Below, piece by piece: positions 43,983 to 52,732 of a stretch of 64,000 nucleotides of DNA. Every line of letters begins with the position of its first letter. Position 1 is the stretch's first letter. The DNA comes from Aeromonas allosaccharophila. GTDB taxonomy: Bacteria; Pseudomonadota; Gammaproteobacteria; Enterobacterales; Aeromonadaceae. The notes under the pieces were generated by a model. It saw only the letters and a program-made list of their open reading frames with translations, was not told the DNA's origin and ran no database searches. The stretch covers positions 1 to 64,000 of the forward strand of contig NZ_CDBR01000049.1 of assembly GCF_000819685.1 (NCBI RefSeq). The letters are read 5' to 3'. Made by a program: the position numbers and the translations under genes.

Positions 43983-44642
43983 TCAGCCCTGACCATCCAG
44001 TGCGGCCAGCCGTGCTTCCATGGCGGCGAGACGGCTCTTGAGCTCGCTCACCTCCTGCTCCAGCTCGCTCAGGCGATCGGCGGCAGGGGAGGCATAGGCC
44101 GCAGCCGGAGCGGCATCCATCATCGCCTGAATATCCACTTCGCCGCTGAACAGGTGAGCGTAGCGGGATTCGCGCTTGCCCGGCTCGCGCGGCAGCTTGA
44201 CCACGTAGGGGCCACGTTCGATAAGGGCGCCGAGCACCGCATCCACTTCGGTGACATCATCAAAGCTGCAGAGGCGGTTGGTGCGCGAGCGCAGCTCCCC
44301 CGGGGTTTGCGGGCCGCGCAGCAGCAGTTCACAGACGATGCCGAGCTCCTGGGCGCTGAATTTCAGCTCGCCAAATTCGGTGTTGCAGAATCTGTGCTGG
44401 TAGCGGGGTACCCGGGCGTTGAAACCGGCGGTGTTGACCACCAGCCGCTTGCGGATCAGCTCGTCCACCACGGCGCGGATATCGAGCTCGGAGAGCTCCA
44501 GCACCGGCTCGCGGTTGCTCTTCTGGTTGCAGGCGTTGACCAGCGCATTAAGGGAGAGGGGATATTGATCCGGGGTGCAGATCTCTTTTTCAATCAGACA
44601 GCCGATGACGCGGGCCTCCAGCGGGCCAAGTACTAACTCCAT
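43983..44642 (-). CDS. yceH: YceH-family protein (DUF480)
   Basis: A 219-residue protein of the UPF0502/DUF480 family: [43 protein letters not shown] is the conserved N-terminal winged-helix block, followed by a second winged helix ([20 protein letters not shown]). The C-terminus has a short coiled coil ([24 protein letters not shown]). Family function is unknown. GGGAGTAGGAA precedes the ATG at 44642. It is transcribed alone or with the HutD-like gene downstream (79 bases). Confidence 0.9.
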   Translation of the reverse strand: MELVLGPLEARVIGCLIEKEICTPDQYPLSLNALVNACNQKSNREPVLELSELDIRAVVDELIRKRLVVNTAGFNARVPRYQHRFCNTEFGELKFSAQELGIVCELLLRGPQTPGELRSRTNRLCSFDDVTEVDAVLGALIERGPYVVKLPREPGKRESRYAHLFSGEVDIQAMMDAAPAAAYASPAADRLSELEQEVSELKSRLAAMEARLAALDGQG

Positions 44643-44780
44643 TTCCTACTCCCTTCCGAATCGAAACATCAAGAGCCCCTATCTTAGTCATGGCCCGCGC
44701 CGCGTCTAGCGTTGCGCGCCATTTTTGCGAGGTCATCAGGGGGTTGGCGAAAGGCTCGCCAACGCCGGAGGCATCCGGTT

Positions 44781-46919
44781 TTACTGCTGCTCCTGATAGA
44801 AGCGCGCCTTGTCGGCATACATGGCATCGTCTGCTACCCGACTCAGCTCTGCCAGCGGGGTCTGGTCGCTGCTGCTCCAGCCGATGGCAAAACGCAGCGG
44901 GAAGCTGTGCTCGCCATGCTGCACGATGGCGTGGTGCTGGCTTGCTTCCAGTCGGGCTGCCAGCCGCTGACTGGCAAGGTGATCGGCCTCCGCCAGCAGC
45001 ACGAATTCGTCGCCACCGATGCGGAAGATCTTCTCATCCTGACGGCAGAGGGTGCGCAGCTGGCGAGCCATCTGGATCAGCAGGGCGTCGCCCGCCTCGT
45101 GCCCATACTGGTCGTTGGTGCGCTTGAGGCCGTTGAGATCGAGCATGAAGAGGGCTAGGTGGCGCTCGGGATGGTGCGCCAGCACCGCCTGATAGTGATG
45201 GAAGGCCTCTTCGAACGCCTGCCGGTTGGGCAGCCCGGTGAGGTTGTCGGTGCGGGCGACCCGCGCCAGCTCATCGGTAAAGAGTCGCCCCTCGATGCCC
45301 ACCGCCAGCTGCTTGGCAAACAGCCGCAAGATGGCCCTGTCTTCGGACTCCAGCCCTTCGGCGCTCACCATCAGATAGCCAAACAGCACGCCGCTCTGGC
45401 TGCCGGGCAGGGTCATGATCTTCCAGAGCGTGTTATCCCACTGGCATTCGGAGTGTCTGATCTCTTCATCTATCAGCTGGGCCAGCTTCTCCTGCAGGGC
45501 ATCCCGCAAGGGGGCATCCACCCCCTGGGTCAGGGAGTAGTGAGGCTCTCCGTCGCGGCGGATCACCAGCCCCCAGCGGTGGCCGGGATAGAGCTGGGAG
45601 AGCTGCAACAGGGCGGAGCTGGCCAGCTCGGCAATATCGATATCGAGCTGCTGGTGCAGGCCGAACTGCAGCCAGGATTGCAGGATATGGCGGCTGCGCT
45701 CCTCCCGGCTAAGGGCCGAGCGCAGGGCGGTCGTTTGCGAGGCCACCTCTTGCTCCAGCTCGTCGTTGAAGCCGAGCAGCCGCTGGTTGAACGCCTCTTT
45801 CTCGCTATTGGCGCGCTGCAGCTGTTCGTTTTGCTGGTAGAGCGCCCGCACCTGGGCCGAGATGGTGCTGGCCATCTCCTGCAGCAGCTGGCGCACCTCG
45901 TCGTACTCGACAAAGCGCAGCGGTGCCTGCTGTTGCTGGTAGTTGCCCTTGCCATAGCTGCGCACCAGCGCGGCCAGCGAGCGCAGCGGTCGGGTGAGCC
46001 AGCGGGTGAGCCAGACGCAGCCTATGGCTACCAGCAGCAACATGCCGACAATGCTGCCAGTCAGCAGCTGCTGGGATTTGTTGAGCTCGCTGACCCTGTC
46101 ATCGCTGTAGCTGTAGAGGGTGATGGTGGGGGTGATCTCCTGCTCCAACTGGGGCCAGCCAATGACCAGGGGTTGCGCCATCTTGCTTGGCTCCCTGTCA
46201 TCCATCGCGTTGGCGCTCTGGTGAGCCCCTTCGTAGAGACGGTTCTTGCCCTGAGAGATCACCAGATATTCGCTCCCCTTGAGATAGGGCTCCAGCAGTT
46301 GGGCCATCTGTCGCCAGGGGAGGATGGCCATCACGAAGCCTGAAGGGGTCTGCATCACCCCTGCGCGCTGGTGATTGCGATAGATGGGGGCCACCAGTGC
46401 CAGCCCGCCGCTGCGGTTCCGCTCCATATCGCCGACCAGCACGGGATCATCGACGGGCAGCAGCAGATGCTTGCCCTGTTTCGCCTCGCGGGTCTTGCTC
46501 CAGGCCATCAGCTGCGGCATCAGATTGCTCGATTCGAGGTGGGAAGCCTGGCCATTGATGTACTCCACCACCAGCCCCTTGTCATCGATGAGGTAGGCCG
46601 AGGTGAGCAGGCTGTTGGACTTGATGAAGGCGGCCAGTGCCAGTCGGGCATGGCTGGAGAAGAGGAAGTTGTCGAGGGCCTGATGGAGCACCCGATCCTG
46701 ACTGAGCTGATTGATCTGGGTGCCGATCATCTCGCTGCGAAAGCGGGCTTCGCGGGTCATGCTGGTGAGGGCCCGCTCCAGCTGTGACTGTTCGCTCTGG
46801 GCGATGATCTGGTGCTGGCGGGTCAGCAGCACCACGCTGGCCAGCAGCGCCGGCAGCAGGGCCACGGTGAACAGGATGATGATAAGGGTCGGGCCGAGCC
46901 GAACGGTGCGATGGTTCAT
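44781..46919 (-). CDS. Membrane diguanylate cyclase with periplasmic sensor domain
   Basis: A 712-residue inner-membrane protein. TM1 (about 12-30), a large periplasmic dCACHE-like sensor (about 35-285), and TM2 (LLTGSIVGMLLLVAIGCVWL, about 290-312) precede a HAMP region and coiled coil (YQQNEQLQRANSEKEAFN). A GAF-like region comes next, and a GGDEF domain closes the protein (TDNLTGLPNRQ, then FRIGGDEFVLLAEAD near 635). It should synthesise c-di-GMP from two GTP. The inhibitory I-site five residues before GGDEF reads RQDE, not RxxD, so product inhibition may be altered. Its start overlaps the stop of the upstream binding-protein gene by four bases (ATGA), indicating a coupled sensor pair. Confidence 0.9.
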   Translation of the reverse strand: MNHRTVRLGPTLIIILFTVALLPALLASVVLLTRQHQIIAQSEQSQLERALTSMTREARFRSEMIGTQINQLSQDRVLHQALDNFLFSSHARLALAAFIKSNSLLTSAYLIDDKGLVVEYINGQASHLESSNLMPQLMAWSKTREAKQGKHLLLPVDDPVLVGDMERNRSGGLALVAPIYRNHQRAGVMQTPSGFVMAILPWRQMAQLLEPYLKGSEYLVISQGKNRLYEGAHQSANAMDDREPSKMAQPLVIGWPQLEQEITPTITLYSYSDDRVSELNKSQQLLTGSIVGMLLLVAIGCVWLTRWLTRPLRSLAALVRSYGKGNYQQQQAPLRFVEYDEVRQLLQEMASTISAQVRALYQQNEQLQRANSEKEAFNQRLLGFNDELEQEVASQTTALRSALSREERSRHILQSWLQFGLHQQLDIDIAELASSALLQLSQLYPGHRWGLVIRRDGEPHYSLTQGVDAPLRDALQEKLAQLIDEEIRHSECQWDNTLWKIMTLPGSQSGVLFGYLMVSAEGLESEDRAILRLFAKQLAVGIEGRLFTDELARVARTDNLTGLPNRQAFEEAFHHYQAVLAHHPERHLALFMLDLNGLKRTNDQYGHEAGDALLIQMARQLRTLCRQDEKIFRIGGDEFVLLAEADHLASQRLAARLEASQHHAIVQHGEHSFPLRFAIGWSSSDQTPLAELSRVADDAMYADKARFYQEQQ

Positions 46920-48109
46920 GGTGCTTTGACCTGCCGGTACTGCTGATCGGCCAGCTGTTGCATGTAGCGGGCGGTGTCGGCGGCACTGATCCCTTCTTTA
47001 AAACGTTCGAATCCTTTATCCATCGCTTGCCAAGCAATGGACATGGCGCTGTCGGAGGGCATGGGGGTGGTTAGGGTGAACTGTTCCAGCAGCACTTTTT
47101 CCCGAGGCGTGGGGTTGTGGCTGATGGTGGCAAAGGCCTGCTGATTGACCGGCAACAGTGCCCCCTGTCGATAGATGAACTGCTGAATATCCTGACGCTG
47201 GAGAAAGGCCATCAGCGCTTTGATGACGGGTTGCCGATCCTCATCGTCCATCGCCCAGCGGGAGGCGCCCATCACGTAGGCGCCGCTCATGGAGTGCATG
47301 GGGCGCGTCTGCCAGTGGGGCAGCAGGGCGACCCCCAGCTGATCCCCCATGTTTTTCACCAGATCATTGAAAGCCCAGTCTCCGTTGATGAGGTAGGCAC
47401 TCTTGCCCTCGTTGAAGCGGGCGAGGGCAGCGTCATAGTCGCAGTCGGGATCGATCCACTGTTCGCTGGCGACGGTGCGGTAGGCCTCCAGTGCCTGCAC
47501 CATGGCCGGGGTGTCGAGGGTGATGCGCCCTTCGGTCACCGGCGAGCCGCCAAAGGTGTGCAAAAAGGCGGCGAAGTAGTACATGTCGTGATAGGGCCAG
47601 CTGACGGGGTAGACCCCCTTGGCCTTGAGGGTCGGAGTGATGGCAGCCAGTTGCTGCCATTGGGTCACCGGCGCCGAGACCAGCTTCTTGTTGTAAAACA
47701 GCATCAGGTGGTTGCCCTGCATCATGGGCATGCCCCAGCGTTGGCTGTCTAGGGTGACATAACGCAGGGCGCTGGCCATCAGTGCGGGGGAAAACCACTC
47801 GGCGGGGAGGGGGGCGAGGGTCATCTGGCGATAGAGACCGATAAAGTCGGACGGGATCAGCATCAGATCGGGCAGCCCCCTGGCTTGCGCCGCCAGCAGG
47901 AGATCCGCCTTGATCTTGCCCGGTTCGATCTGGGTGACCCGCACGCTGTGGTTGCCTTCCTGATTGAAGCGGGCGATCACCTCGTCGATCACGTAACCGG
48001 CCTGCTGGGAGTGCCACAGCTCCAGCTCCGGCTCCTGAGCCCGCAGGGGCTGGTTCAATGCGAACAGGCAAAGCAGCAAGAGATGATAAAAGGATCGTTT
48101 TATGCTCAT
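46916..48109 (-). CDS. Periplasmic solute-binding protein (family 1), coupled to the diguanylate cyclase
   Basis: A 397-residue exported protein with a signal peptide (FYHLLLLCLFALNQPLRAQ) and the MalE/UgpB-type sugar-binding fold: LELWHSQQAGYVIDEVIARFNQ, LPDLMLIPSDFIGLYRQ, GVYPVSWPYHDMYYFAAFLHTFGG, NEGKSAYLINGDWAFNDLV, LGVALLPHW. No ABC permease or ATPase gene is adjacent, so transport is unlikely. Its stop overlaps the diguanylate cyclase start, which suggests it binds a ligand and signals through the cyclase's periplasmic domain, in the manner of NspS/MbaA (inference). ATG at 48109; a frame extension to 48208 lacks a signal peptide. Confidence 0.9.
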   Translation of the reverse strand: MSIKRSFYHLLLLCLFALNQPLRAQEPELELWHSQQAGYVIDEVIARFNQEGNHSVRVTQIEPGKIKADLLLAAQARGLPDLMLIPSDFIGLYRQMTLAPLPAEWFSPALMASALRYVTLDSQRWGMPMMQGNHLMLFYNKKLVSAPVTQWQQLAAITPTLKAKGVYPVSWPYHDMYYFAAFLHTFGGSPVTEGRITLDTPAMVQALEAYRTVASEQWIDPDCDYDAALARFNEGKSAYLINGDWAFNDLVKNMGDQLGVALLPHWQTRPMHSMSGAYVMGASRWAMDDEDRQPVIKALMAFLQRQDIQQFIYRQGALLPVNQQAFATISHNPTPREKVLLEQFTLTTPMPSDSAMSIAWQAMDKGFERFKEGISAADTARYMQQLADQQYRQVKAP

Positions 48110-48204
48110 GTTACCATCACCGTTATACCTTGAATTCCAAAGGGAAATGTAACAAACAACCGGCAATGTCGGTAGGCACGGGCGCCAACTAATTGACTGA
48201 AACG

Positions 48205-48231
48205 ACAAAAAGCCCGGCTCTTGGGCCGGGC
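48205..48231 (-). terminator. Terminator after ydcH
   Basis: Stem AGCCCGGC / GCCGGGCT followed on the minus strand by UUUUUGUCG, about 40 bases after the YdcH stop. Confidence 0.88.
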
Positions 48232-48270
48232 TGGAGGATAAATTGCTTATCCGGGTATTCTTCGAGGCAT

Positions 48271-48486
48271 CTAGTGTGGATGTTGTTTGAGGATGTCGTA
48301 TATCTCCTCTTTCAGTTTGAGTTTCTGTTTTTTCAGATCCCTCACCTCGGCGCTATAGTCGCTGGCGTGATGCTTTTCCAACTTTCTAATCTCCGCATCC
48401 AGGTCGTTGTGCAAGTCAAACTTCTTCTGGAAATGGACATCACTGCTCTTAAGTTTCGAGATGAGTTCTCTGTACTCTGGGAACAT
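48271..48486 (-). CDS. ydcH: YdcH/DUF465-family small protein, 71 aa
   Basis: A 71-residue, highly charged helical protein (MFPEYRELISKLKSSDVHFQ, DLDAEIRKLEKHH, VRDLKKQKLKLKEEIY) with the DUF465 pattern; it likely forms a coiled-coil dimer. Function is unknown. GAGGTTCC precedes its ATG (GGAGG-type purines near -8). It is monocistronic with the terminator at 48205-48231. Next upstream is a 276-base A+T-rich intergenic region. Confidence 0.85.
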   Translation of the reverse strand: MFPEYRELISKLKSSDVHFQKKFDLHNDLDAEIRKLEKHHASDYSAEVRDLKKQKLKLKEEIYDILKQHPH

Positions 48487-48720
48487 GTAATGGAACCTCC
48501 TTGGTTTCGTTTGATTGTGCCTGTAAGACCAAAGCTACCCCTTAGTGCCGGGGATAAATGTGATCCTGATCGAATTTGGGGGCAATCATTTGGAGTATTT
48601 GGCGGGATATTTATAACTTGTTGAATCAAAACAAGATAAGTGATTTATCAATCTGAATGGTGCACAAAACTGTGCGGTAAGTCACAACAGGGGCGACGCT
48701 GGCGTGAGGGGTCAGGATCA

Positions 48721-48746
48721 ACAAAGGGGCCGTGTGGCCCCTTTGT
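48721..48746 (-). terminator. Terminator after the lysine-rich secreted protein gene
   Basis: Stem ACAAAGGGGCC / GGCCCCTTTGT with GTGT loop, 17 bases after the stop. The minus-strand tail is UUUGUUG. Confidence 0.75.
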
Positions 48747-48762
48747 CTGGGTGCTGGCGACG

Positions 48763-49374
48763 TTACTGTTTTTCTTCGTCCGCCTGCTCTTTTTTCTTTT
48801 TCTTCTCGGGCAGTGGCTTGCCATCGCGGTGGATCACCTTGCCCGCTTCAAAGCCAATCTGGGCGGCCAGTTCTTCCAGATCCGCCGACTTGGCCTGATC
48901 CCCGATGGCATAGCGATAGTTGGCGATGCTCAGCTTGTCAGCCACCGGCGTGCCCGGGACGATTGGCTCACGCCAGCCCTGACCGATGTGGGCCACCAAG
49001 GTGCCGTTCATCAGCAGCTCGCCGACGATCTCCTGGGTCGGGTTGCCCTTGCCGTAGGTGAGACCCTGCGGGTGCTTCTTGCCGACCAGCGGCTCGTTGC
49101 TGGCGGGCATCAGCTTGGTGCGGATCAGCCACTTGGGCTTCTTGGTGTTGCCCACCGCCTTGCCGGTCTGGTACTCGTTGATCTTGATGGTCTTGATCAT
49201 CTGGGCCATGAAGTCCTTGGTCAGCGCCTTCTGGGCGTCGCTGGTTTCATCGATGGCGATGGGGGCCACATACCAGGTCTGGGTGGCTTGAGCCTTGGAA
49301 GCGGCAGGGGCAGTTTGCGCCATGGCCAGGGGGCTGAGCAGGATGGCAGCCAGCAAGAGTCCTATCTTCTTCAT
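48763..49374 (-). CDS. Secreted protein of unknown function with Lys/Glu-rich tail
   Basis: A 203-residue protein with signal peptide (MKKIGLLLAAILLSPLAMAQ) followed by a mixed alpha/beta domain (QTWYVAPIAIDETSDAQKALTKDFM, EYQTGKAVGNTKKPKWLIRT, EIVGELLMNGTLVAHIGQGW) and a highly charged C-terminus (PEKKKKKEQADEEKQ). I do not recognise the family. Its ATG overlaps the stop of the upstream MATE gene by four bases, so the two are co-translated. Confidence 0.75.
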   Translation of the reverse strand: MKKIGLLLAAILLSPLAMAQTAPAASKAQATQTWYVAPIAIDETSDAQKALTKDFMAQMIKTIKINEYQTGKAVGNTKKPKWLIRTKLMPASNEPLVGKKHPQGLTYGKGNPTQEIVGELLMNGTLVAHIGQGWREPIVPGTPVADKLSIANYRYAIGDQAKSADLEELAAQIGFEAGKVIHRDGKPLPEKKKKKEQADEEKQ

Positions 49375-50732
49375 TGTGATTCCGCTTTTGTTTCAACAAG
49401 AATTTTGTTTTGCCAGCGACGACTGCGCCAGCGCCAGAACATGGCCAGACCGCGCACCCACTCGTCGCAGGCCAGCGCCAGCCAGATACCGACCAGTCCA
49501 TAGCCCTGCATGATACCGAGGAAATAGGAGAGTGGCACGGCAATTCCCCACATGGAGAGCAACGCCATGTAGAGGGGGAAACGGGCATCCCCGGTGGCCC
49601 GCAGGGCGTTGATCACCACCAGATTGAAGGTGCGGCCGGGCTCGAGGATAAGGCTGATAAGAAACAGCTGCGCCACCTGGGTGATGATGTCGGCATCATC
49701 GGTAAAGAGGCTGATGATGGTGCGGCCATTGAGGGCCGCCGCCACGGCGATGACGCAGGTGACCGCCAGCCCCAGCTTGAGGCTCTTGAGCAACTGTTGA
49801 TAAGCGCGATCGAACTGTCTGGCCCCCGCCAGATGGCCGATGATGATCTCGTTGCCAAGGCCGATGGAGAGGCCAAACAGCAGGATAAACAGGCAGATCT
49901 GGAAGAAGTAGGACTGGGTCGCCAGCGCCTTGTCCCCCAGCAATCCGACAAAGGCGGTCACCACCATAAACTGCAGCATCCAGGAGAGGTTCTCCCCCGC
50001 CGCAGGCAGGCCGATATGGAGCACCTTGCCCAGCATCTCGCGGCTGGGGTGGACGATATCGCGCACCACCAGTCGAATGCCGGTCTTGCGGGCTACCAGC
50101 CACACCAGCAGCACCACGCCGACCAGTCGACCAGCGACCGTGCTGATGGCCACGCCAGCGACCCCCAGCTGGGGCAGGCCGAACCAGCCGTAGAGCAGCA
50201 GCAGGTTGCCGACGAAGGTGATGAGGTTGACGATCAGGGTCACATACATCGCCTGACGGGTGTGGCCGTGGGCGCGCAGGGTGGCCGCCAGACAGAGGGC
50301 CGCGGCCTCCGGCAACAGGCAGAGACCGATGATCTGCAAGTAAAGCGTCGCGTCGCTCATCAGGTTGGCGGGCAGGTTCATCAGCGCCAGCATGGTGCTG
50401 GCCCCCGCCATCACGCCGATGGCAGCCACCAGTCCGATCAGCAGGTTGAAGCCGATGGCGGTGTGGATCACCACCCGGCTCTTCTCCCGATCGCCCGCGC
50501 CCAGATACTGGGTGATCACCACGCTGGTACCGATGCTGACGAAGCTGAACAATGTGATGGCGAGATCGAACACCTGATTGCCGACCGCCAGCGCGGCCAC
50601 TCCCTGATAGGAAACGTGACCCACCATGAAGGTATTGAGGGCGCCGGTTAAAAAGTGCAGGGCGAGATCGATAAAAAGCGGCCAGGTCAGCGCAAAGAGG
50701 GTGCCTGGGCCTGCGTGGGATTGAGATTGCAT
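49371..50732 (-). CDS. MATE-family multidrug/Na+ efflux transporter
   Basis: A 453-residue inner-membrane transporter with about twelve helices in two MatE domains (FALTWPLFIDLALHFLTGALNTFMVGHVS, VGNQVFDLAITLFSFVSIGTSVVITQYLGAGDRE, GLPAAGENLSWMLQFMVVTAFVG, RATGDARFPLYMALLSMWGIAVPLSYFLG). It exports cationic compounds using Na+ or H+. The ATG at 50732 (MQSQSHAGPG) is preferred; the frame runs to 50783. It overlaps the secreted-protein gene downstream. The link between the two is unknown. Confidence 0.9.
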   Translation of the reverse strand: MQSQSHAGPGTLFALTWPLFIDLALHFLTGALNTFMVGHVSYQGVAALAVGNQVFDLAITLFSFVSIGTSVVITQYLGAGDREKSRVVIHTAIGFNLLIGLVAAIGVMAGASTMLALMNLPANLMSDATLYLQIIGLCLLPEAAALCLAATLRAHGHTRQAMYVTLIVNLITFVGNLLLLYGWFGLPQLGVAGVAISTVAGRLVGVVLLVWLVARKTGIRLVVRDIVHPSREMLGKVLHIGLPAAGENLSWMLQFMVVTAFVGLLGDKALATQSYFFQICLFILLFGLSIGLGNEIIIGHLAGARQFDRAYQQLLKSLKLGLAVTCVIAVAAALNGRTIISLFTDDADIITQVAQLFLISLILEPGRTFNLVVINALRATGDARFPLYMALLSMWGIAVPLSYFLGIMQGYGLVGIWLALACDEWVRGLAMFWRWRSRRWQNKILVETKAESQ

Positions 50733-50837
50733 GGCATGTCCAACAGCTGGGAGGGCACGGGGGAGTGCCCTCTGGGGGCGCATTTAACACCAAGGTAAAG
50801 GCCGGTGCAATCCTTAGGGGATTGCCCGGCCAAGGGA

Positions 50838-52661
50838 TCAGGCAGGCGTGGCACCCGCCTCCTGTTCGCTCGGCAGGGTGAGGCGCGCCGAGTCAGGCAG
50901 GGCATCATCCTGCGGCCAGTGGGAGCGGATGGCATCGGTAGTGCTCTCCACCACCGCATCATCCTTGAACACCGGCTCGCGATAGCAGCGGGTCAGGCGC
51001 AGCGCCTGATACATATCCGGGCAGAGGATGATCCCCTCATTGCCCACCCGCACGCCAGCCTGCTGTAGCCAGTGGGTCATCTGGCCGTGGCGACCCGCCA
51101 TCACCATATGGATGCCGCGCCGTTTCAGCTCCTTGTGCAGCTCCCCCACCATGCTCATCACGCTGATGTCCTGATGGGTAAAGCAGGCGACCGCATCGAT
51201 CACCAGACACTTGGGGGCTCGGGGATCCTGCACCAGCAGGGCCAGCACCCGCCGTTTGAAGTAGGGGGCGTTGAAGTAGGTCAGCGGCGAGTTGAAGCGA
51301 TAGACCAGAATACCCGGGATCGCCTTGGCCTGTTCGTTGTCCCCCAGGGTGCGTACCACCCCCTCGTCATCCATGCCGAGCAGCTGATCGGTGGGGCGCA
51401 TCACATTGCGCAGGAATTGGAACAAACCGAGCAAGACCGCGAGCGTGATCCCCGGGATCACCCCCATGGTGAGCACGCTGATAAAGGTGACCAATGCCAG
51501 CCAGAACGCGGAACGATCGGAGTTACGCAGTGCCCACAATCCGCGAAAGTCAGTGAGCGAGAGTGAGGCCATCACCAGCACCACGCCGAGGGCAGCGGTG
51601 GGAATGTATTTGAGCGGCGCCGTCAGATAGAAGGTGATGAGGGCGATCACCGCCGCGGCGATGATAGAGACCAGCTGGCTTTTGCCGCCGTTGGCGTCGT
51701 TGACCGCGGTACGGGAATCCGCCCCGCTGATGGCAAAGCCCTGAGAGACCGCGGAGGCGAGATTCGCCATACCGAGGGCGCGAAATTCCATGTCCGCGTC
51801 TATCTCGTAACCGTTCTTGGCGGCAAAGCTGCGGGCGGTCAGCATCATGGAGACGAAGCTCACCATGGCCAGGTTGAGCGCAGGCAGTACCAGTTCCCGC
51901 ATCAGGCCGGGGGGAAATTCCGGCATCTGGAAGGTGGGCAGGCCGGAGCCCACCGCCCCCAATGTCGCAATATCAAACTGACCCAGATTGAAACCCCACA
52001 CCAGCCCGGCGGTCACCACCATGGCGACCATGGAGGAGGGCCATGCCGGTTTGTAGCGCTTGGCCAGCAGCAGGGTGAGCAAGGCAACCAGGCTCATGGC
52101 CAGGGTCGGCAGGTGGGTCTGGGTAATGTAAGTGGTACCGTTGGCGATCCGCTCGATGAGGTAACGTTCGCTAAAGGTGAAGCCGAAGATTTTGGAAAGC
52201 TGGCCCACCATGATGGTGATGGCTACCCCGTTGAGCAGCCCCATCAGGATCGGGCGGGAGAGGAAATCCGCCAGCACTCCCAGCTTGAAGCGGCTGGCAA
52301 TCAGGCACCAGAAGCCGGTCATGGCGGTCATGGTCATCACCAGTTGCCAGTGACGGGTCGGGTCGCCTGCGGCCAGCGGCGTCACCACGGCGGCTATGAC
52401 CGCGCAGGTGGCGGCATCGGGGCCGACAATCAGTTGGCGGGAGGTACCAAACAGGGCGTAGACCAGCATGGGCAGGATGCAGGAGTAGAGGCCGACGATG
52501 GCGCCAACCCCGGCGAGTTCGGCATAGGCGATGGCGACGGGCAGCGCCACGGCCGCCACCGAGAGTCCGGCGCGAAGGTCTGGCATCAACCAGGCGCGCT
52601 GGTATTGCAGCAGGGCGGCGAGGCCCGGTAGCCAGCGTTCGAGAGAGAAGAAGTCGCGCAT
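50838..52661 (-). CDS. SulP-family anion transporter with STAS domain
   Basis: A 607-residue inner-membrane SulP/SLC26 transporter (sulfate, bicarbonate or other anions). N-terminal MRDFFSLERWLPGLAALLQYQ leads to the transmembrane core (DLRAGLSVAAVALPVAIAYAELAGVGAIVGLYSCILPMLVYALFG, FAISGADSRTAVNDANGGKSQLVSI, a long helix series). A cytoplasmic STAS domain ends the protein (about 450-580, VYRFNSPLTYFNAPYFKRRV, LVIDAVACFTHQDISVM, GIHMVMAGRHGQM). Direction and substrate cannot be read from sequence. A Ter-like sequence lies just upstream (52672-52692). Confidence 0.9.
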   Translation of the reverse strand: MRDFFSLERWLPGLAALLQYQRAWLMPDLRAGLSVAAVALPVAIAYAELAGVGAIVGLYSCILPMLVYALFGTSRQLIVGPDAATCAVIAAVVTPLAAGDPTRHWQLVMTMTAMTGFWCLIASRFKLGVLADFLSRPILMGLLNGVAITIMVGQLSKIFGFTFSERYLIERIANGTTYITQTHLPTLAMSLVALLTLLLAKRYKPAWPSSMVAMVVTAGLVWGFNLGQFDIATLGAVGSGLPTFQMPEFPPGLMRELVLPALNLAMVSFVSMMLTARSFAAKNGYEIDADMEFRALGMANLASAVSQGFAISGADSRTAVNDANGGKSQLVSIIAAAVIALITFYLTAPLKYIPTAALGVVLVMASLSLTDFRGLWALRNSDRSAFWLALVTFISVLTMGVIPGITLAVLLGLFQFLRNVMRPTDQLLGMDDEGVVRTLGDNEQAKAIPGILVYRFNSPLTYFNAPYFKRRVLALLVQDPRAPKCLVIDAVACFTHQDISVMSMVGELHKELKRRGIHMVMAGRHGQMTHWLQQAGVRVGNEGIILCPDMYQALRLTRCYREPVFKDDAVVESTTDAIRSHWPQDDALPDSARLTLPSEQEAGATPA

Positions 52662-52671
52662 TATTTAACCC

Positions 52672-52692
52672 ATTGAGTTACAACCAGCTTTT
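52672..52692 (-). promoter_or_regulatory. Candidate Ter (Tus-binding) site
   Basis: The minus strand reads AAAGCTGGTTGTAACTCAATG. It keeps the E. coli core GTTGTAACT and the G four bases before it (the G opposite the flipped C6 in Tus-Ter locks), matching AGNATGTTGTAACTAA at about 12 of 15 fixed positions. It lies in an intergenic gap between the SulP and nucleotidyltransferase genes, not in a gene. A GTTGTAACT 9-mer is expected about once per two 64-kb windows by chance, so this is suggestive only. No other full core was found by eye. Confidence 0.4.
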
Positions 52693-52732
52693 CCCATAGT
52701 GTGCCCAAGGTTATCGAAAGATTGCAATCAGG

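Noticed and set aside
46995-47015. tRNA T-loop-like GTTCGAATCC
   Set aside because: It is inside the solute-binding-protein gene and no cloverleaf can be built around it.
49410-50651. 413-codon open frame antisense to the MATE pump
   Set aside because: Antisense shadow, no ribosome-binding site or domain.
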